From Aquimarina macrocephali JAMB N27 (lineage in GTDB: Bacteria; Bacteroidota; Bacteroidia; Flavobacteriales; Flavobacteriaceae), in NCBI RefSeq assembly GCF_000520995.1, contig NZ_JACA01000012.1:62001-126000 (forward strand): a stretch of 64,000 nt of DNA, in the 5' to 3' direction. Below, piece by piece: positions 28,440 to 37,417 of the stretch. The notes below the pieces were generated by a model. The model did not search any database, was not told the DNA's origin, and saw only the letters and a list, made by a program, of their open reading frames with translations. Every line of letters begins with the position of its first letter. The stretch's first letter is position 1. The position numbers were made by a program, and so were the translations under genes.

Positions 28440-28710
28440 ATGTAAGTTGATTATAGTTTATAATTCGTTACAAAGTATAGAAGAAGCAATGTTATAAAGC
28501 CTTTTAGCTAACAAAAATCAATTTGCCAACCAGATCTATCAAAGAAGCGTTGGGAGTACTAACTTCGATAAACCTGACTTGACAATCACATAATGGGGAT
28601 TTTGTAATGGGTTAAAATAAGTTCATCATTTTACCTTTAGGATTACATTATATGTTTTGTTTCTTTTATTAAAAATAACAGGGTATTTTCCTGGCTTGAT
28701 AACATTGCCC

Positions 28711-29301
28711 TTAAGTCCTAGTTTTTTTTAAATATACTTTGTCTAAAATCACTGTGTTTTTAAGATGAAACATACTGGGTTCTGCTTCTAGAGTTTTAGA
28801 ATCTCTATACATCATGTTATTAGGCTTATAAAACTGTAGTCCTAAAATATTTTTGTTCATAGCAAATGGTATTGCTTTTGTATCTGATTTGATCGTCAAT
28901 TTCAATACATCTTTAATAGAATTAAATACTCTCGGATCTACATTATCATATACACTCCATGGATCATTGTACACCCAGTCACATCTAATTATTTTACAAA
29001 GATTTAAATAAACAGGCTCTGGCGTAATCGGGTTAAAGACATTTGGCAAACACTGTATCTGTGCACATACCCCAATTACAGACCCACTTGGATCACATCT
29101 ACATGTCATATCTCTATCATCGCAAATTTGTTTATCAAGTGTTAAGCTATATATACAAAGCCCTCTTTGGGAGGCTCCGGCTTTTTTAGAGGTGTTTTCT
29201 TTTACATCTTCTGCGGTTTGTTCTTCTATACTGTTTTCTTGCTCACAGGCACATAGGGTGATAAGCAATACAGCAACAATATTTAATACTACTTTTTTCA
29301 T
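28711..29301 (-). CDS. Cys-rich lipoprotein, unknown function
   Basis: The ATG at 29301 gives 196 residues with a lipoprotein signal (VAVLLITLCAC, lipid Cys about 20) and a Glu/Lys-rich spacer. Residues 50-105 hold several cysteines (LCIYSLTLDKQICDDRDMTC and later CAQIQC, LCKIIRC), possibly disulfide-bonded. The C-terminal half has no recognised motif. Its 5' leader contains the left arm of a 35-bp inverted repeat found again in front of the small gene at 30013. The 271 bp after trpS, beyond its 3' end, hold nothing I recognise. Confidence 0.7.
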   Translation of the reverse strand: MKKVVLNIVAVLLITLCACEQENSIEEQTAEDVKENTSKKAGASQRGLCIYSLTLDKQICDDRDMTCRCDPSGSVIGVCAQIQCLPNVFNPITPEPVYLNLCKIIRCDWVYNDPWSVYDNVDPRVFNSIKDVLKLTIKSDTKAIPFAMNKNILGLQFYKPNNMMYRDSKTLEAEPSMFHLKNTVILDKVYLKKTRT

Positions 29302-29330
29302 GATCAATACGGTTTTAATAAGAGTTATTA

Positions 29331-29365
29331 CTTTGTTTGGCCCAACATTTTAAGATCAATTGATT
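29331..29365 (-). repeat. 35-bp inverted repeat, left arm
   Basis: Read on the minus strand, this arm matches 29889-29923 at 32 of 35 positions, sharing the core TTGATCTTAAAATGTTG and CCAAACAAAG. It lies 29 bp upstream of the ATG of the Cys-rich lipoprotein. Confidence 0.85.
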
Positions 29366-29888
29366 GAATATAGTAAAGTTATAAAGCAATATATTTTGAT
29401 AATATCATAGATGTAACGAATCCTAAAAAATATGTAACATCGAAATAAAGGGGGATTTACCCCCTATTTTTAAAGGGGTTAAAACTAGTTTTAATCATTA
29501 TTTTGAATGAATGATGGTCAAAATACATAACTCATATAAAAAAAATTAATACATCTCATACGGGTTCCCGTAAGAAATGTAAGAATTTTCGTCGTAATTT
29601 AAGATCAGGGAAAATTCTTAAGGACATGTTTAAAAATCATGTGAATCGAAAATTACTAGTTTTCAGAAAGTACACTTTTTAAACAGTTTCTTAATTGCGG
29701 GATCAATACCTATACCTAGAATAAAGTATACATATAGGTTAGGTTTTTTAACAATTTTTAGTGCTACAAACATGAGATATATCTATTCGTATATCCTATA
29801 AGCTAGTATTTGAATTTATCATCTTTAGCCATCTTCAAAAATGACTAATCTCCTGTTAGCAAAAAACAGCAGGTATCTTTATTTAGTT

Positions 29889-29923
29889 AATCATTTGATC
29901 TTAAAATGTTGACCCAAACAAAG
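29889..29923 (+). repeat. 35-bp inverted repeat, right arm
   Basis: This is the partner of 29331-29365, lying 89 bp upstream of the small gene at 30013. Mismatches are at three positions only. No target-site duplication flanks the pair. Confidence 0.85.
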
Positions 29924-30012
29924 CAATTCTATTGCAATATTAAAAACCTTAAAACCTGATAGTAACCCAAAAGAAGAGAAAACATGAAAATATAAATTAA
30001 AAATCAATAGTC

Positions 30013-30165
30013 ATGACAGAGAAAAAATTATACGAACGGTTAATGCGTTACAAAAGCAAATATGGTGTAACCCAGGAAATGTTACAGCATTACAAATGGG
30101 CTGTAGAACTACTTAAGCAAAGGCAACTTACAGTGAATGGTAATAACCAGAAAGAAGGGGTTTAA
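30013..30165 (+). CDS. 50-residue small protein, MTEKKLYERL family
   Basis: This short gene starts ATG-ACA-GAG and encodes a 50-residue, probably helical protein (opening MTEKKLYERLMRYKSKYGVT, then HYKWAVELLKQR). About 26 of the first 35 residues are identical to the product at 39957-40100, and even the bases before the start codon (AAAAATCAAT, then ATG two bases on) are shared. Synonymous and conservative changes between the copies suggest selection on the protein. It has no signal peptide, no Cys and no recognised domain. It precedes an AraC regulator gene on the same strand by 253 bp. Function unknown. Confidence 0.7.
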   Translation: MTEKKLYERLMRYKSKYGVTQEMLQHYKWAVELLKQRQLTVNGNNQKEGV

Positions 30166-30418
30166 ATCAAAGTTGTTTAAACAAAATCATAAGTAGTAAC
30201 AGAGTTAGTCCTGCTATAAAAAGTACTAGTATATAATATGAAACGGATTTTTCATTAGACTTGTTTGAGACCTGAAAGTAAATAATTATTTTCTAGAAAC
30301 ATCTCTGTATATTATACTATGCCGAAACATGCATCAAACAAAAATGGGTGTTTTGGTTTTTTTAGCTACAAAGTAATTCGATATATTAGTCAATCCAAAT
30401 AAAGAAAATTACACTATT

Positions 30419-31213
30419 ATGATTCTGAAAAGAGGTCATTCTTTGGCGCCGATTTATCAAACATATGATTTTAATGATTTTTTGATCGGCACCAGTAATT
30501 ATCAAAACCCAATTGAAACCGGTGTTTGGCATTCTCATGAAAAACCAGTTATCAGTCTAGTACTTTATGGAACAAATACAGAATACCGTAAAGGCAAGGA
30601 AGTAGAAAGAGTTGGTGGATCTATAAATTACTATAATTCATATGAATTACATAGAAATGTCTACACTACCTTTCCTTCTAAACATATCAATTTGGAAATA
30701 GATGATACTTTTTTAAAAAAATATGACTTTACAGAAGGATCACTTGAGCTAGCTGTGGCAAAAAATTATAATGCTCGTTTCACTTTCATAAAATTAATGA
30801 ATGAAGCAGAAATTAATGATTTGCAATCTTATAACGCTATAGAGATGTTATTTGTCGCTTTTATAGAAAACTCTCTTAACTTTAAGGATGAAATATTATT
30901 TCCAAAATGGATGTTATCTGTTAGGGATCTTTTAAATGATAGATGGGATGAGAATATTTCTTTAAAAGAAATTGCCGACAAGGTTAATGTACACCCTACT
31001 ACAATTTCTAAAAATTTTAGAACTTACTTTCAATGCACATTAGGCGAATATTCTCGTAAATTAAAAATAGATCGATCACTTGATCTGTTAAAATCTAAAC
31101 AATACTCACTTACCGAAATAGCATACATATGTGGTTTTTCTGACCAAAGTCATTTTACTCGGGTTTTTAAATCTATTTCTGGCTATCTACCAAAAGAATA
31201 TTCCAAAGTTTAG
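30419..31213 (+). CDS. AraC-family transcriptional regulator
   Basis: The 264-residue protein has an N-terminal cupin-like region (WHSHEKPVISLVLYGTNTEY, residues about 38-57) and a C-terminal AraC domain with two helix-turn-helix motifs (SLKEIADKVNVHPTTISKNF and LTEIAYICGFSDQSHFTRVF, ending GYLPKEYSK). The cupin part suggests a small-molecule-responsive regulator. The serine hydrolase gene 90 bp downstream is the natural candidate target, by position only. Confidence 0.87.
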   Translation: MILKRGHSLAPIYQTYDFNDFLIGTSNYQNPIETGVWHSHEKPVISLVLYGTNTEYRKGKEVERVGGSINYYNSYELHRNVYTTFPSKHINLEIDDTFLKKYDFTEGSLELAVAKNYNARFTFIKLMNEAEINDLQSYNAIEMLFVAFIENSLNFKDEILFPKWMLSVRDLLNDRWDENISLKEIADKVNVHPTTISKNFRTYFQCTLGEYSRKLKIDRSLDLLKSKQYSLTEIAYICGFSDQSHFTRVFKSISGYLPKEYSKV

Positions 31214-31330
31214 CTTAAAGCAAATTCTGTTCTATTTTTTAAAATAACCCTTCCTTTTATTTGTATGATCATTTCTTAATTAATGCTATAGAAATACTAT
31301 AGTGTGAAACAATGTATAATTAAATACATC

Positions 31331-32479
31331 ATGGCAATAAAAGGTTCATCAATCATCATTAGTTTATTTGGGTTAATTTTTTTTTCGAGTTATTCGCAAT
31401 CTAAAACAGATTCATCTATTTATAAATACCCTTTACTAATTGACAAAATTGATTCTTATGTAAAGGAACAGAAAAGCAAAGGATTTAAAGGAACGGTGTT
31501 AGTTGCCAAGAATAATGAAATTATCTTAAACAAAGCTATAGGTGATTCAAATCTAACAACTAATTCTGCTTTTTATATTGCTTCGGTAACCAAACAGTTT
31601 ACAGCAACAGCTATTCTTAAACTTCAGGAACAAAGTAAACTATCAATTAATGATCCAATAGCCAAATTTATTAACGAAGTTCCTTTAGATAAAAAAGAAA
31701 TCACCATTCATCATCTTCTCACTCATACTTCTGGTCTCGCAAACAATTATGTTACAGATGGTATTAAAAACAGAGAAGAGGCAATCAATGCGATTTTATC
31801 CTCTCGTTTAGAATATAACATCGGTGAAAAATATGGCTATTCGGCAGAAGGGTATAATCTTTTAGCTATTATAATTGAACTGGTTTCTGGCGAGACTTAT
31901 GAAAACTACATATCACAAAACTTACTAGCTCCATCAAATCTAAATCATACTGGTTTTTGGGGGTATGAAGGTAGTAATCTCACGAATATAGCCTCATTTA
32001 ATAATCCTAAAACAGTAAAATCATTATCCCGAAAAGTTTATCGTAAAGGTGTTAGTATCGCAAACTACGGCTACAAAGGAGGGACTGGAATTTTTAGCAC
32101 ATCTCAAGATCTATATAAATGGATAAATACCATTAGATATAGTGATTTTCTGAATCCAAAAAGTATACAACAACTATTTAAACCTCATAAAAATCTGAAA
32201 GGTGATATTACCAATGGTGTTTCCTATGCCTATGGATGGCGAGTTGAATATAAAAATGGTGAGTTAACACAAATAAGACATGGGGGTTTAGAAGATGGTT
32301 TACATGATGTTTATATTCGTAGCTATACTAATGGTGAGATTATTATCGTTTTTTCAAATTCCGGAGTGTATGAAGGGAAAGGGAAATTTAATGGCAAAGA
32401 ATGTTGGAGTATTGTTTTGAGTACTGGTTTACAAGATATTCTTGAAAATAACAAAGCAAAAACTACTATCAAAAAATAA
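31331..32479 (+). CDS. Beta-lactamase-fold serine hydrolase (class C-like)
   Basis: I use the ATG at 31331, which opens a signal peptide (IIISLFGLIFFSSYSQS); a GTG nine codons earlier is possible. The mature protein has Ser85-V-T-Lys88 (IASVTKQFTATAIL), the YSAEGYN motif and the late HGG (RHGGLEDG), the three active-site elements of the class C beta-lactamase/esterase family. HHLLTHTSGLANNY is the family hallmark. It is likely a periplasmic esterase or D-aminopeptidase; beta-lactam hydrolysis cannot be inferred. Confidence 0.87.
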   Translation: MAIKGSSIIISLFGLIFFSSYSQSKTDSSIYKYPLLIDKIDSYVKEQKSKGFKGTVLVAKNNEIILNKAIGDSNLTTNSAFYIASVTKQFTATAILKLQEQSKLSINDPIAKFINEVPLDKKEITIHHLLTHTSGLANNYVTDGIKNREEAINAILSSRLEYNIGEKYGYSAEGYNLLAIIIELVSGETYENYISQNLLAPSNLNHTGFWGYEGSNLTNIASFNNPKTVKSLSRKVYRKGVSIANYGYKGGTGIFSTSQDLYKWINTIRYSDFLNPKSIQQLFKPHKNLKGDITNGVSYAYGWRVEYKNGELTQIRHGGLEDGLHDVYIRSYTNGEIIIVFSNSGVYEGKGKFNGKECWSIVLSTGLQDILENNKAKTTIKK

Positions 32480-32566
32480 AAAATCTATTAAAAAGCATAT
32501 CAACAGCTGACATACAGTTGTCACTACCCTATTTTATTTTTGTTTCGAATTAACCCACTATTTATA

Positions 32567-33673
32567 ATGGCAGAATTATTGAAACATATTTACACTCATG
32601 AGTTTTTTGAAGAATTTACAGTGGCTCTTCAAAAAATTGTTCCGGATTTTGATACCTCATCTTTTTTTAAACAAATTTTTGATTCCGAATGGAAAAACAG
32701 AGAATTGAAGCAGCGTATGCGTCATATTACTATCGTATTGCAACACCATTTATCTCTCGATTATATCAAAAACATAGATGTTTTATTAAAAGCTATTATA
32801 CAGCTTCAAAAGGAAGGCGTTAATGAAAATAGTTTAGAGTATATGTTTCTTCCGGATTTTGTAGAACACTATGGGATGGATCATTATGATGCTTCTATAC
32901 TAGCAATCGAAAAAATTACCCAATTCACAAGTTGTGAATTTGCTATACGGCCTCTTCTGATAAAGTATCCTAAAAAAGGAATACAACAAATGAAGAAATG
33001 GTCACAGCATAAACACTCTATGGTAAGAAGGTTATCATCTGAAGGTTGTAGGCCACGTTTACCCTGGGCTATGGCGCTTCCATTCTTAAAAATCGATCCA
33101 ACAGCTATCCTTCCTATTCTCGAAAATCTAAAAAATGATGAATCAGAATCTGTACGAAGAAGTGTGGCTAATAATCTAAATGATATTGCAAAGGACAATC
33201 CCGATATTGTTATTCACCTTGCAAAAGAATGGTACAAAAAATCAAAAGAAACTGATTGGTTAGTGAAACATGGGTGTAGAACCCTTTTGAAACAGGGAAA
33301 TGCAGAAATCATGAACTTATTTGGTTTTGGTGATATCCAACATATCAAAATTGACAAACTACAGATCCTTACACCAAAAATTAAGATTGGAGGTAGGTTA
33401 GAATTTACTTTTCAACTTAATAACACCGGCAATTCTGCATCTAAGCTACGATTAGAATACGGGCTTTATTATCAGAAAGCTAATGGAAGCTTATCTAAAA
33501 AAGTTTTTAAAATAAGTGAAAAAATATATCCAAAGAAATCAATAACTGTTATTAATAGAAAGCAGTCTTTTAAAATAATTACGACCAGAAAATTTCATAC
33601 AGGATTACATCAATTATCCATCATTATTAATGGAAATGAGTTTGAAAAATACAATTTTGAACTTACTCTGTAA
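32567..33673 (+). CDS. AlkC-like DNA alkylation repair protein with Ig-like tail
   Basis: The 368-residue protein starts at the ATG at 32567; the frame before it has only a TTG. Residues about 15-260 form HEAT-like repeats with the block VRRLSSEGCRPRLPWAMALP and RRSVANNLNDIAKDNPD, characteristic of the AlkC (COG4335) branch of HEAT-repeat DNA glycosylases that excise alkylated bases. Residues about 265-368 are beta-rich (KIKIGGRLEFTFQLNNTGNS), like the Ig-like domain reported for some AlkC proteins. It sits among unrelated hydrolase genes. Confidence 0.85.
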   Translation: MAELLKHIYTHEFFEEFTVALQKIVPDFDTSSFFKQIFDSEWKNRELKQRMRHITIVLQHHLSLDYIKNIDVLLKAIIQLQKEGVNENSLEYMFLPDFVEHYGMDHYDASILAIEKITQFTSCEFAIRPLLIKYPKKGIQQMKKWSQHKHSMVRRLSSEGCRPRLPWAMALPFLKIDPTAILPILENLKNDESESVRRSVANNLNDIAKDNPDIVIHLAKEWYKKSKETDWLVKHGCRTLLKQGNAEIMNLFGFGDIQHIKIDKLQILTPKIKIGGRLEFTFQLNNTGNSASKLRLEYGLYYQKANGSLSKKVFKISEKIYPKKSITVINRKQSFKIITTRKFHTGLHQLSIIINGNEFEKYNFELTL

Positions 33674-33715
33674 AGATTAAAAAATGCACAAAGGTTATTT
33701 ATCTAAAATGGCTTA

Positions 33716-34027
33716 AATATTATTTAAAAACAAAACCTTGATCTCAATCCAGATCTCTCCTTAGAAAAAGTAGATAAACTTTTAGGGTTGAATATTCATA
33801 AGGCTTCTGCATTAATTAATCAGTAGAGTCAAAAAAATTAATGATTTTATTAATCATTACAGAGTTAAATATATAAAACGACTTTTTTAGACAAAAGAAC
33901 GGTAAACTCACTATTTCTAATAGCTTATGAAACTGGTTTCAATAGTCTTTCTTCTTTTAATTATGCTTTTAAAAAACTTGAGGGAATTACACCATCTACT
34001 TTTCGAAATCAAAACTCTTCAAACTGA
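33716..34027 (+). pseudogene. AraC-family regulator remnant (DNA-binding domain only)
   Basis: Fragments in different frames align in order with an AraC DNA-binding domain. First comes DLNPDLSLEKVDKLLGLNIH (from 33740, stop at 33824), then NDFINHYRVKYIKRLF (stop after), then LIAYETGFNSLSSFNYAFKK and LEGITPSTFRNQ (from 33902, ending TGA at 34025). At least two stops and frameshifts break it, and no N-terminal sensor part remains. It is the decayed 3' end of a regulator, immediately upstream of a serine hydrolase gene. The rest of the 470-bp gap holds nothing recognised. Confidence 0.8.
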
Positions 34028-34143
34028 TGGAATTATAATACTGTCAGACAACTTTATCATTTAAAGAGGCTTTTAATACTATTCATAGTTAATTAGCATC
34101 ATAGTTTCTATAAAAATCAGAAAAAATAAACTATTAAGATTAA

Positions 34144-35379
34144 ATGATGAAAAAAATACTACTTTCCCTGTTGCTTATAAGCATCTCTCCAACATTTTTA
34201 TTAGGACAAAATGCTACTTTTGATACCAATAGATTAAAACGAATAGAAGAGTGGATTAGCTCTGATGTAATTAACAAAAAAATGCAAGGAGCAATTGTAA
34301 TGATTGCTGATAAAAATAATATCATCTATTCTTTTGCTAATGGAAAATCAAACATTGAGAGCAATAGATCACTTAAAATCGATGATTTCTTTAAAATTGC
34401 ATCGATGACAAAAGTCATTACTACTGTTGCCATACTGCAACTGTATGAAAAAGGAGTATTTGACCTGGATGATCCAATATCAAATTATCTTCCAGAATTA
34501 AATAATACTAAGGTGCTAAATCCTAATCCAGAGAAATTAGAGTATATCGATGCAAAAAAACCTGTTACAATTCGGCTATTACTAAATCATACTTCTGGTT
34601 ATGCTTATGGAGGTAAAAGGATTTCTAAAATTTATAAAGAAAATCAAATCGATTTCTCTAATCCAAAAGAATCAAATCTAGAAGAGTTTATCAAAAAAAT
34701 GAGTTCAATCCCATTAGTAAGTCAACCAGGAGAACAATTTACTTATGGTCCATCTACCGATATTCTAGGATATCTAATTGAAAAAGTAAGCAACACAACT
34801 CTCGAAACCTATTTTGAGGAGCACATATTTAATCCTCTTGAGATGAAAAATACAGGGTTTAATATTTATCAAAAAAATAGTGATAAATTAGTAGATACCT
34901 ATATTATAAAGGATAATATATTAATACTTTCAAAAAACACTACCTCTTTTGACAAAGGCAAAAAAAACAGAGTTTATATGGGAGGTAGCGGCCTTGTTTC
35001 TACTACTAGTGACTACTTAAAATTTACACAAATGCTATTAAATAATGGTGTATATAAAGGTAAAAAAGTTTTATCTAGAAAATCAGTTGAACTTATGCAG
35101 ACAGATCAATTAAAAGGCGTTCTTTACCCTAAGGGTTTTAATCCTATTTTGGGAAAGAATAACACTTTTGGTCTTGGTGTAAATATAATAACGGAATCAG
35201 GAAGTAGTAATGAATTTTATTCTGAAGGATCTTATTTTTGGGAAGGAGCGTACAGTACATCTTTTATAATAGATCCAAAAGAACATTTCACAGCCGTATT
35301 TATGACTCAAATGTCTGGTCGAGAAACTTTAAGAATTAGAAAAAACTTCAGAAAGTTAATTTATCAGGCACTTGATTAG
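34144..35379 (+). CDS. Beta-lactamase-fold serine hydrolase (class C-like)
   Basis: The 411-residue protein has a signal peptide (ILLSLLLISISPTFLLGQ) and the family motifs Ser87-M-T-Lys90 (IASMTKVITTVAIL), LLLNHTSGYAYGG and a YGPSTD tyrosine motif. A second ATG one codon later is equally possible. It is distantly related to the protein at 31331 but not a recent copy. The amidohydrolase gene follows after 39 bp on the same strand, so the two may act on the same or related amide or ester substrates. Confidence 0.87.
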   Translation: MMKKILLSLLLISISPTFLLGQNATFDTNRLKRIEEWISSDVINKKMQGAIVMIADKNNIIYSFANGKSNIESNRSLKIDDFFKIASMTKVITTVAILQLYEKGVFDLDDPISNYLPELNNTKVLNPNPEKLEYIDAKKPVTIRLLLNHTSGYAYGGKRISKIYKENQIDFSNPKESNLEEFIKKMSSIPLVSQPGEQFTYGPSTDILGYLIEKVSNTTLETYFEEHIFNPLEMKNTGFNIYQKNSDKLVDTYIIKDNILILSKNTTSFDKGKKNRVYMGGSGLVSTTSDYLKFTQMLLNNGVYKGKKVLSRKSVELMQTDQLKGVLYPKGFNPILGKNNTFGLGVNIITESGSSNEFYSEGSYFWEGAYSTSFIIDPKEHFTAVFMTQMSGRETLRIRKNFRKLIYQALD

Positions 35380-35418
35380 TAAAAAATATTATACCTATTT
35401 TTTTAAATACAATCCCTA

Positions 35419-36960
35419 ATGAAAAAAACACTTAAGATAGTTGCTACCACTCTATTCTTGGTAATATTATTTTTAGCTGGATGTATTCTATGGCCACTAC
35501 CTCAACTAGAGGTCCCGAAGGCGCATAATAGCATACTTATAAAATCTATCAATATTATCGATGTAGAGTCTGGTGCGATTTTACATAATCAAGATATTCT
35601 TGTCGAAGGAAATACTATTAAGGCCATCGATAGTGTAATCAATTCATCATCTCATTTTATTATTAATGGTAAAAATAAATATATAATTCCTGGGTTATGG
35701 AATATGCATACACATTCTACTCAACAATCAGAGTGGCTTCATCATCCTCTTTATATTGCTAATGGAGTCACAGGAGTAAGAGATATGTCTGGGCAACTTA
35801 ATAAAAAAGACACTTATTGGGCTGGTAGTAAAGAACGCTTACAGTGGAATCAAGATTTGGCGCAACATATAAGAATTACCCCAAGATATGTTTTACAAAG
35901 TAGTTATCAAATTGACGGAAAATATTCTGTCCCAAATAGTTTTCCAGAATTCTTTAAACTTCAAAAAGAAGAAGATATAGCGCCATTCCTAGATTTTTAT
36001 AAAAATGAGGATGTTGACTTCATAAAAATCTATATGCAAATCCCTCCCAAATCATATCGAAAACTAGCCTTAGAAGCTCCAAAATATGGAATTCATCTTG
36101 CAGGGCACAAACCTATATTTATTAGTCTTGAAGAAGCTATACAACTAGGGCAACGTAGTTTTGAACATGGTAGAATTTTTATGTACGAATGTTTTCCAAA
36201 AGCAGACAGTTTAAAAAATTCTAATAATTGGAAAAAAAATTACGCAGCTTCAAAGAGGTCTATGGTTATGGATTTTGATAAAAAGAAAGCGATACAACTC
36301 ATGGATCTAATGCGAAAAAATAATACCTATTGGACACCAACTCTTCAAACGCTTAAGTCTGATGCTTTTGCTCACACTCCAGCATTTATAAATAATCCAA
36401 ATAGAAAATATATCCCAGCAATAAAACGAAAATTATGGTGGAATCCAGGGATCAATAAAGCAGCTGAAAAAAATCGTTCTTTAAAAGAAAAAGATTTGAA
36501 TCTTGATTTTTATAGAGCATCACAAAGACAAGTTGGTATGGCACATAAAAGAGGAGTTCCAATTATGGCGGGAACTGATGTTACTGATGCTTATGTTTTT
36601 GCCGGATTTAGTTTACATACAGAATTAAAAGATTTAGTAGAAAGTGGATTATCTAATCTTGAAGCTTTACAAGCTGCTACTATAATTCCGGCCGAATACA
36701 GTAAATTGGACAATAAGTATGGAACTATCGATATTGGAAAAACAGCAGACCTAGTGCTCCTTAATAAAAATCCACTAGAAGATATATCATATACTCAATC
36801 TATACATGGTGTACTTCTCGATGGTATATATTACAACAATAAAAAAATACAAGAATTAAAGGACTTCACATCTTCTATAGCTTCGGCTTTTCACATCAAC
36901 ATAAAGGTAGCTTATAGTTTGCTTAGTAGTCCCTTAATTAGAATTCAATTAGCTGATTAA
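35419..36960 (+). CDS. Metal-dependent amidohydrolase, envelope-located
   Basis: The 513-residue protein begins with a lipoprotein-type helix (LFLVILFLAGC, Cys about 22). The amidohydrolase superfamily motifs follow: His97-x-His99 (GLWNMHTHST), a metal His in HLAGHKP, SFEHGR, and the late Asp in MAGTDVTDA. The C-terminal LEALQAATIIPAEY and GTIDIGKTADLVLLNKNPLE are standard for imidazolonepropionase/prolidase-like members. It likely hydrolyses an amide or peptide in the periplasm. It is probably co-transcribed with the preceding serine hydrolase. Confidence 0.86.
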   Translation: MKKTLKIVATTLFLVILFLAGCILWPLPQLEVPKAHNSILIKSINIIDVESGAILHNQDILVEGNTIKAIDSVINSSSHFIINGKNKYIIPGLWNMHTHSTQQSEWLHHPLYIANGVTGVRDMSGQLNKKDTYWAGSKERLQWNQDLAQHIRITPRYVLQSSYQIDGKYSVPNSFPEFFKLQKEEDIAPFLDFYKNEDVDFIKIYMQIPPKSYRKLALEAPKYGIHLAGHKPIFISLEEAIQLGQRSFEHGRIFMYECFPKADSLKNSNNWKKNYAASKRSMVMDFDKKKAIQLMDLMRKNNTYWTPTLQTLKSDAFAHTPAFINNPNRKYIPAIKRKLWWNPGINKAAEKNRSLKEKDLNLDFYRASQRQVGMAHKRGVPIMAGTDVTDAYVFAGFSLHTELKDLVESGLSNLEALQAATIIPAEYSKLDNKYGTIDIGKTADLVLLNKNPLEDISYTQSIHGVLLDGIYYNNKKIQELKDFTSSIASAFHINIKVAYSLLSSPLIRIQLAD

Positions 36961-37045
36961 ACTGAAAAAAGCTCTAACGTAAAAATAGGATTTTCTTTAG
37001 TATTTTTACATAGATAACATTTTGCAACTCTTAAAATGAAGTGAT

Positions 37046-37381
37046 ATGTGGACAGAACGGTTAGCATTTTATGACAAGCTTATAGATACCAATCCAAGTT
37101 TCGAAAGAAAAGGAAAAACAATGCCTTATACATCTGTTAATGGTCATATGTTTTCGCAATTAAATAAAGCGGGTGAAATTGGTCTTCGACTTTCTAAAGA
37201 ACAAGGAACCCAATTCATGCAAGAACATCAAACTACCATTTTCAAATCCTATGGTGCTGTGATGAAAGAGTATGTATTAGTTCCCGAAAAATTGATGCAA
37301 GATTTTGAACTACTTTCCTCCTATCTTAATGATAGTTTTACCTACGCAAAATCATTAAAACCTAAAAACTCTAAGAAATAA
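37046..37381 (+). CDS. Small conserved protein, distantly TfoX-like
   Basis: The 111-residue protein has the pattern KGKTMPYTSVNGHMFSQLNK then EYVLVPEKLM, which I associate with a widespread small family sometimes placed near the TfoX N-terminal fold. It has no signal peptide or membrane helix, so it is cytoplasmic. The function is unknown, and the neighbours, an amidohydrolase and a TetR-linked membrane operon on the opposite strand, give no hint. Confidence 0.65.
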   Translation: MWTERLAFYDKLIDTNPSFERKGKTMPYTSVNGHMFSQLNKAGEIGLRLSKEQGTQFMQEHQTTIFKSYGAVMKEYVLVPEKLMQDFELLSSYLNDSFTYAKSLKPKNSKK

Positions 37382-37417
37382 ATACGAATTCTATGAATGA
37401 TATGTCATTCTCCCTTT

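Larger units (their letters stand above)
29308..30012. other. 705-bp hairpin-rich intergenic region
   Basis: No ORF is supported. It holds the 35-bp inverted repeat (29331-29365 and 29889-29923), the duplicated heptamer ATGTAAC (about 29411 and 29432), mutually exclusive G/C-tract hairpins (29450-29478), the small hairpin TACGGG/CCCGTA (about 29559-29572) and a 10-bp perfect inverted repeat (29581-29619). It separates divergent genes. Confidence 0.55.

Noticed and set aside
29331..29923. Classic insertion sequence or MITE with target duplication
   Set aside because: No transposase remnant and no direct repeat at the outer ends of the arms; kept only as an inverted-repeat region.
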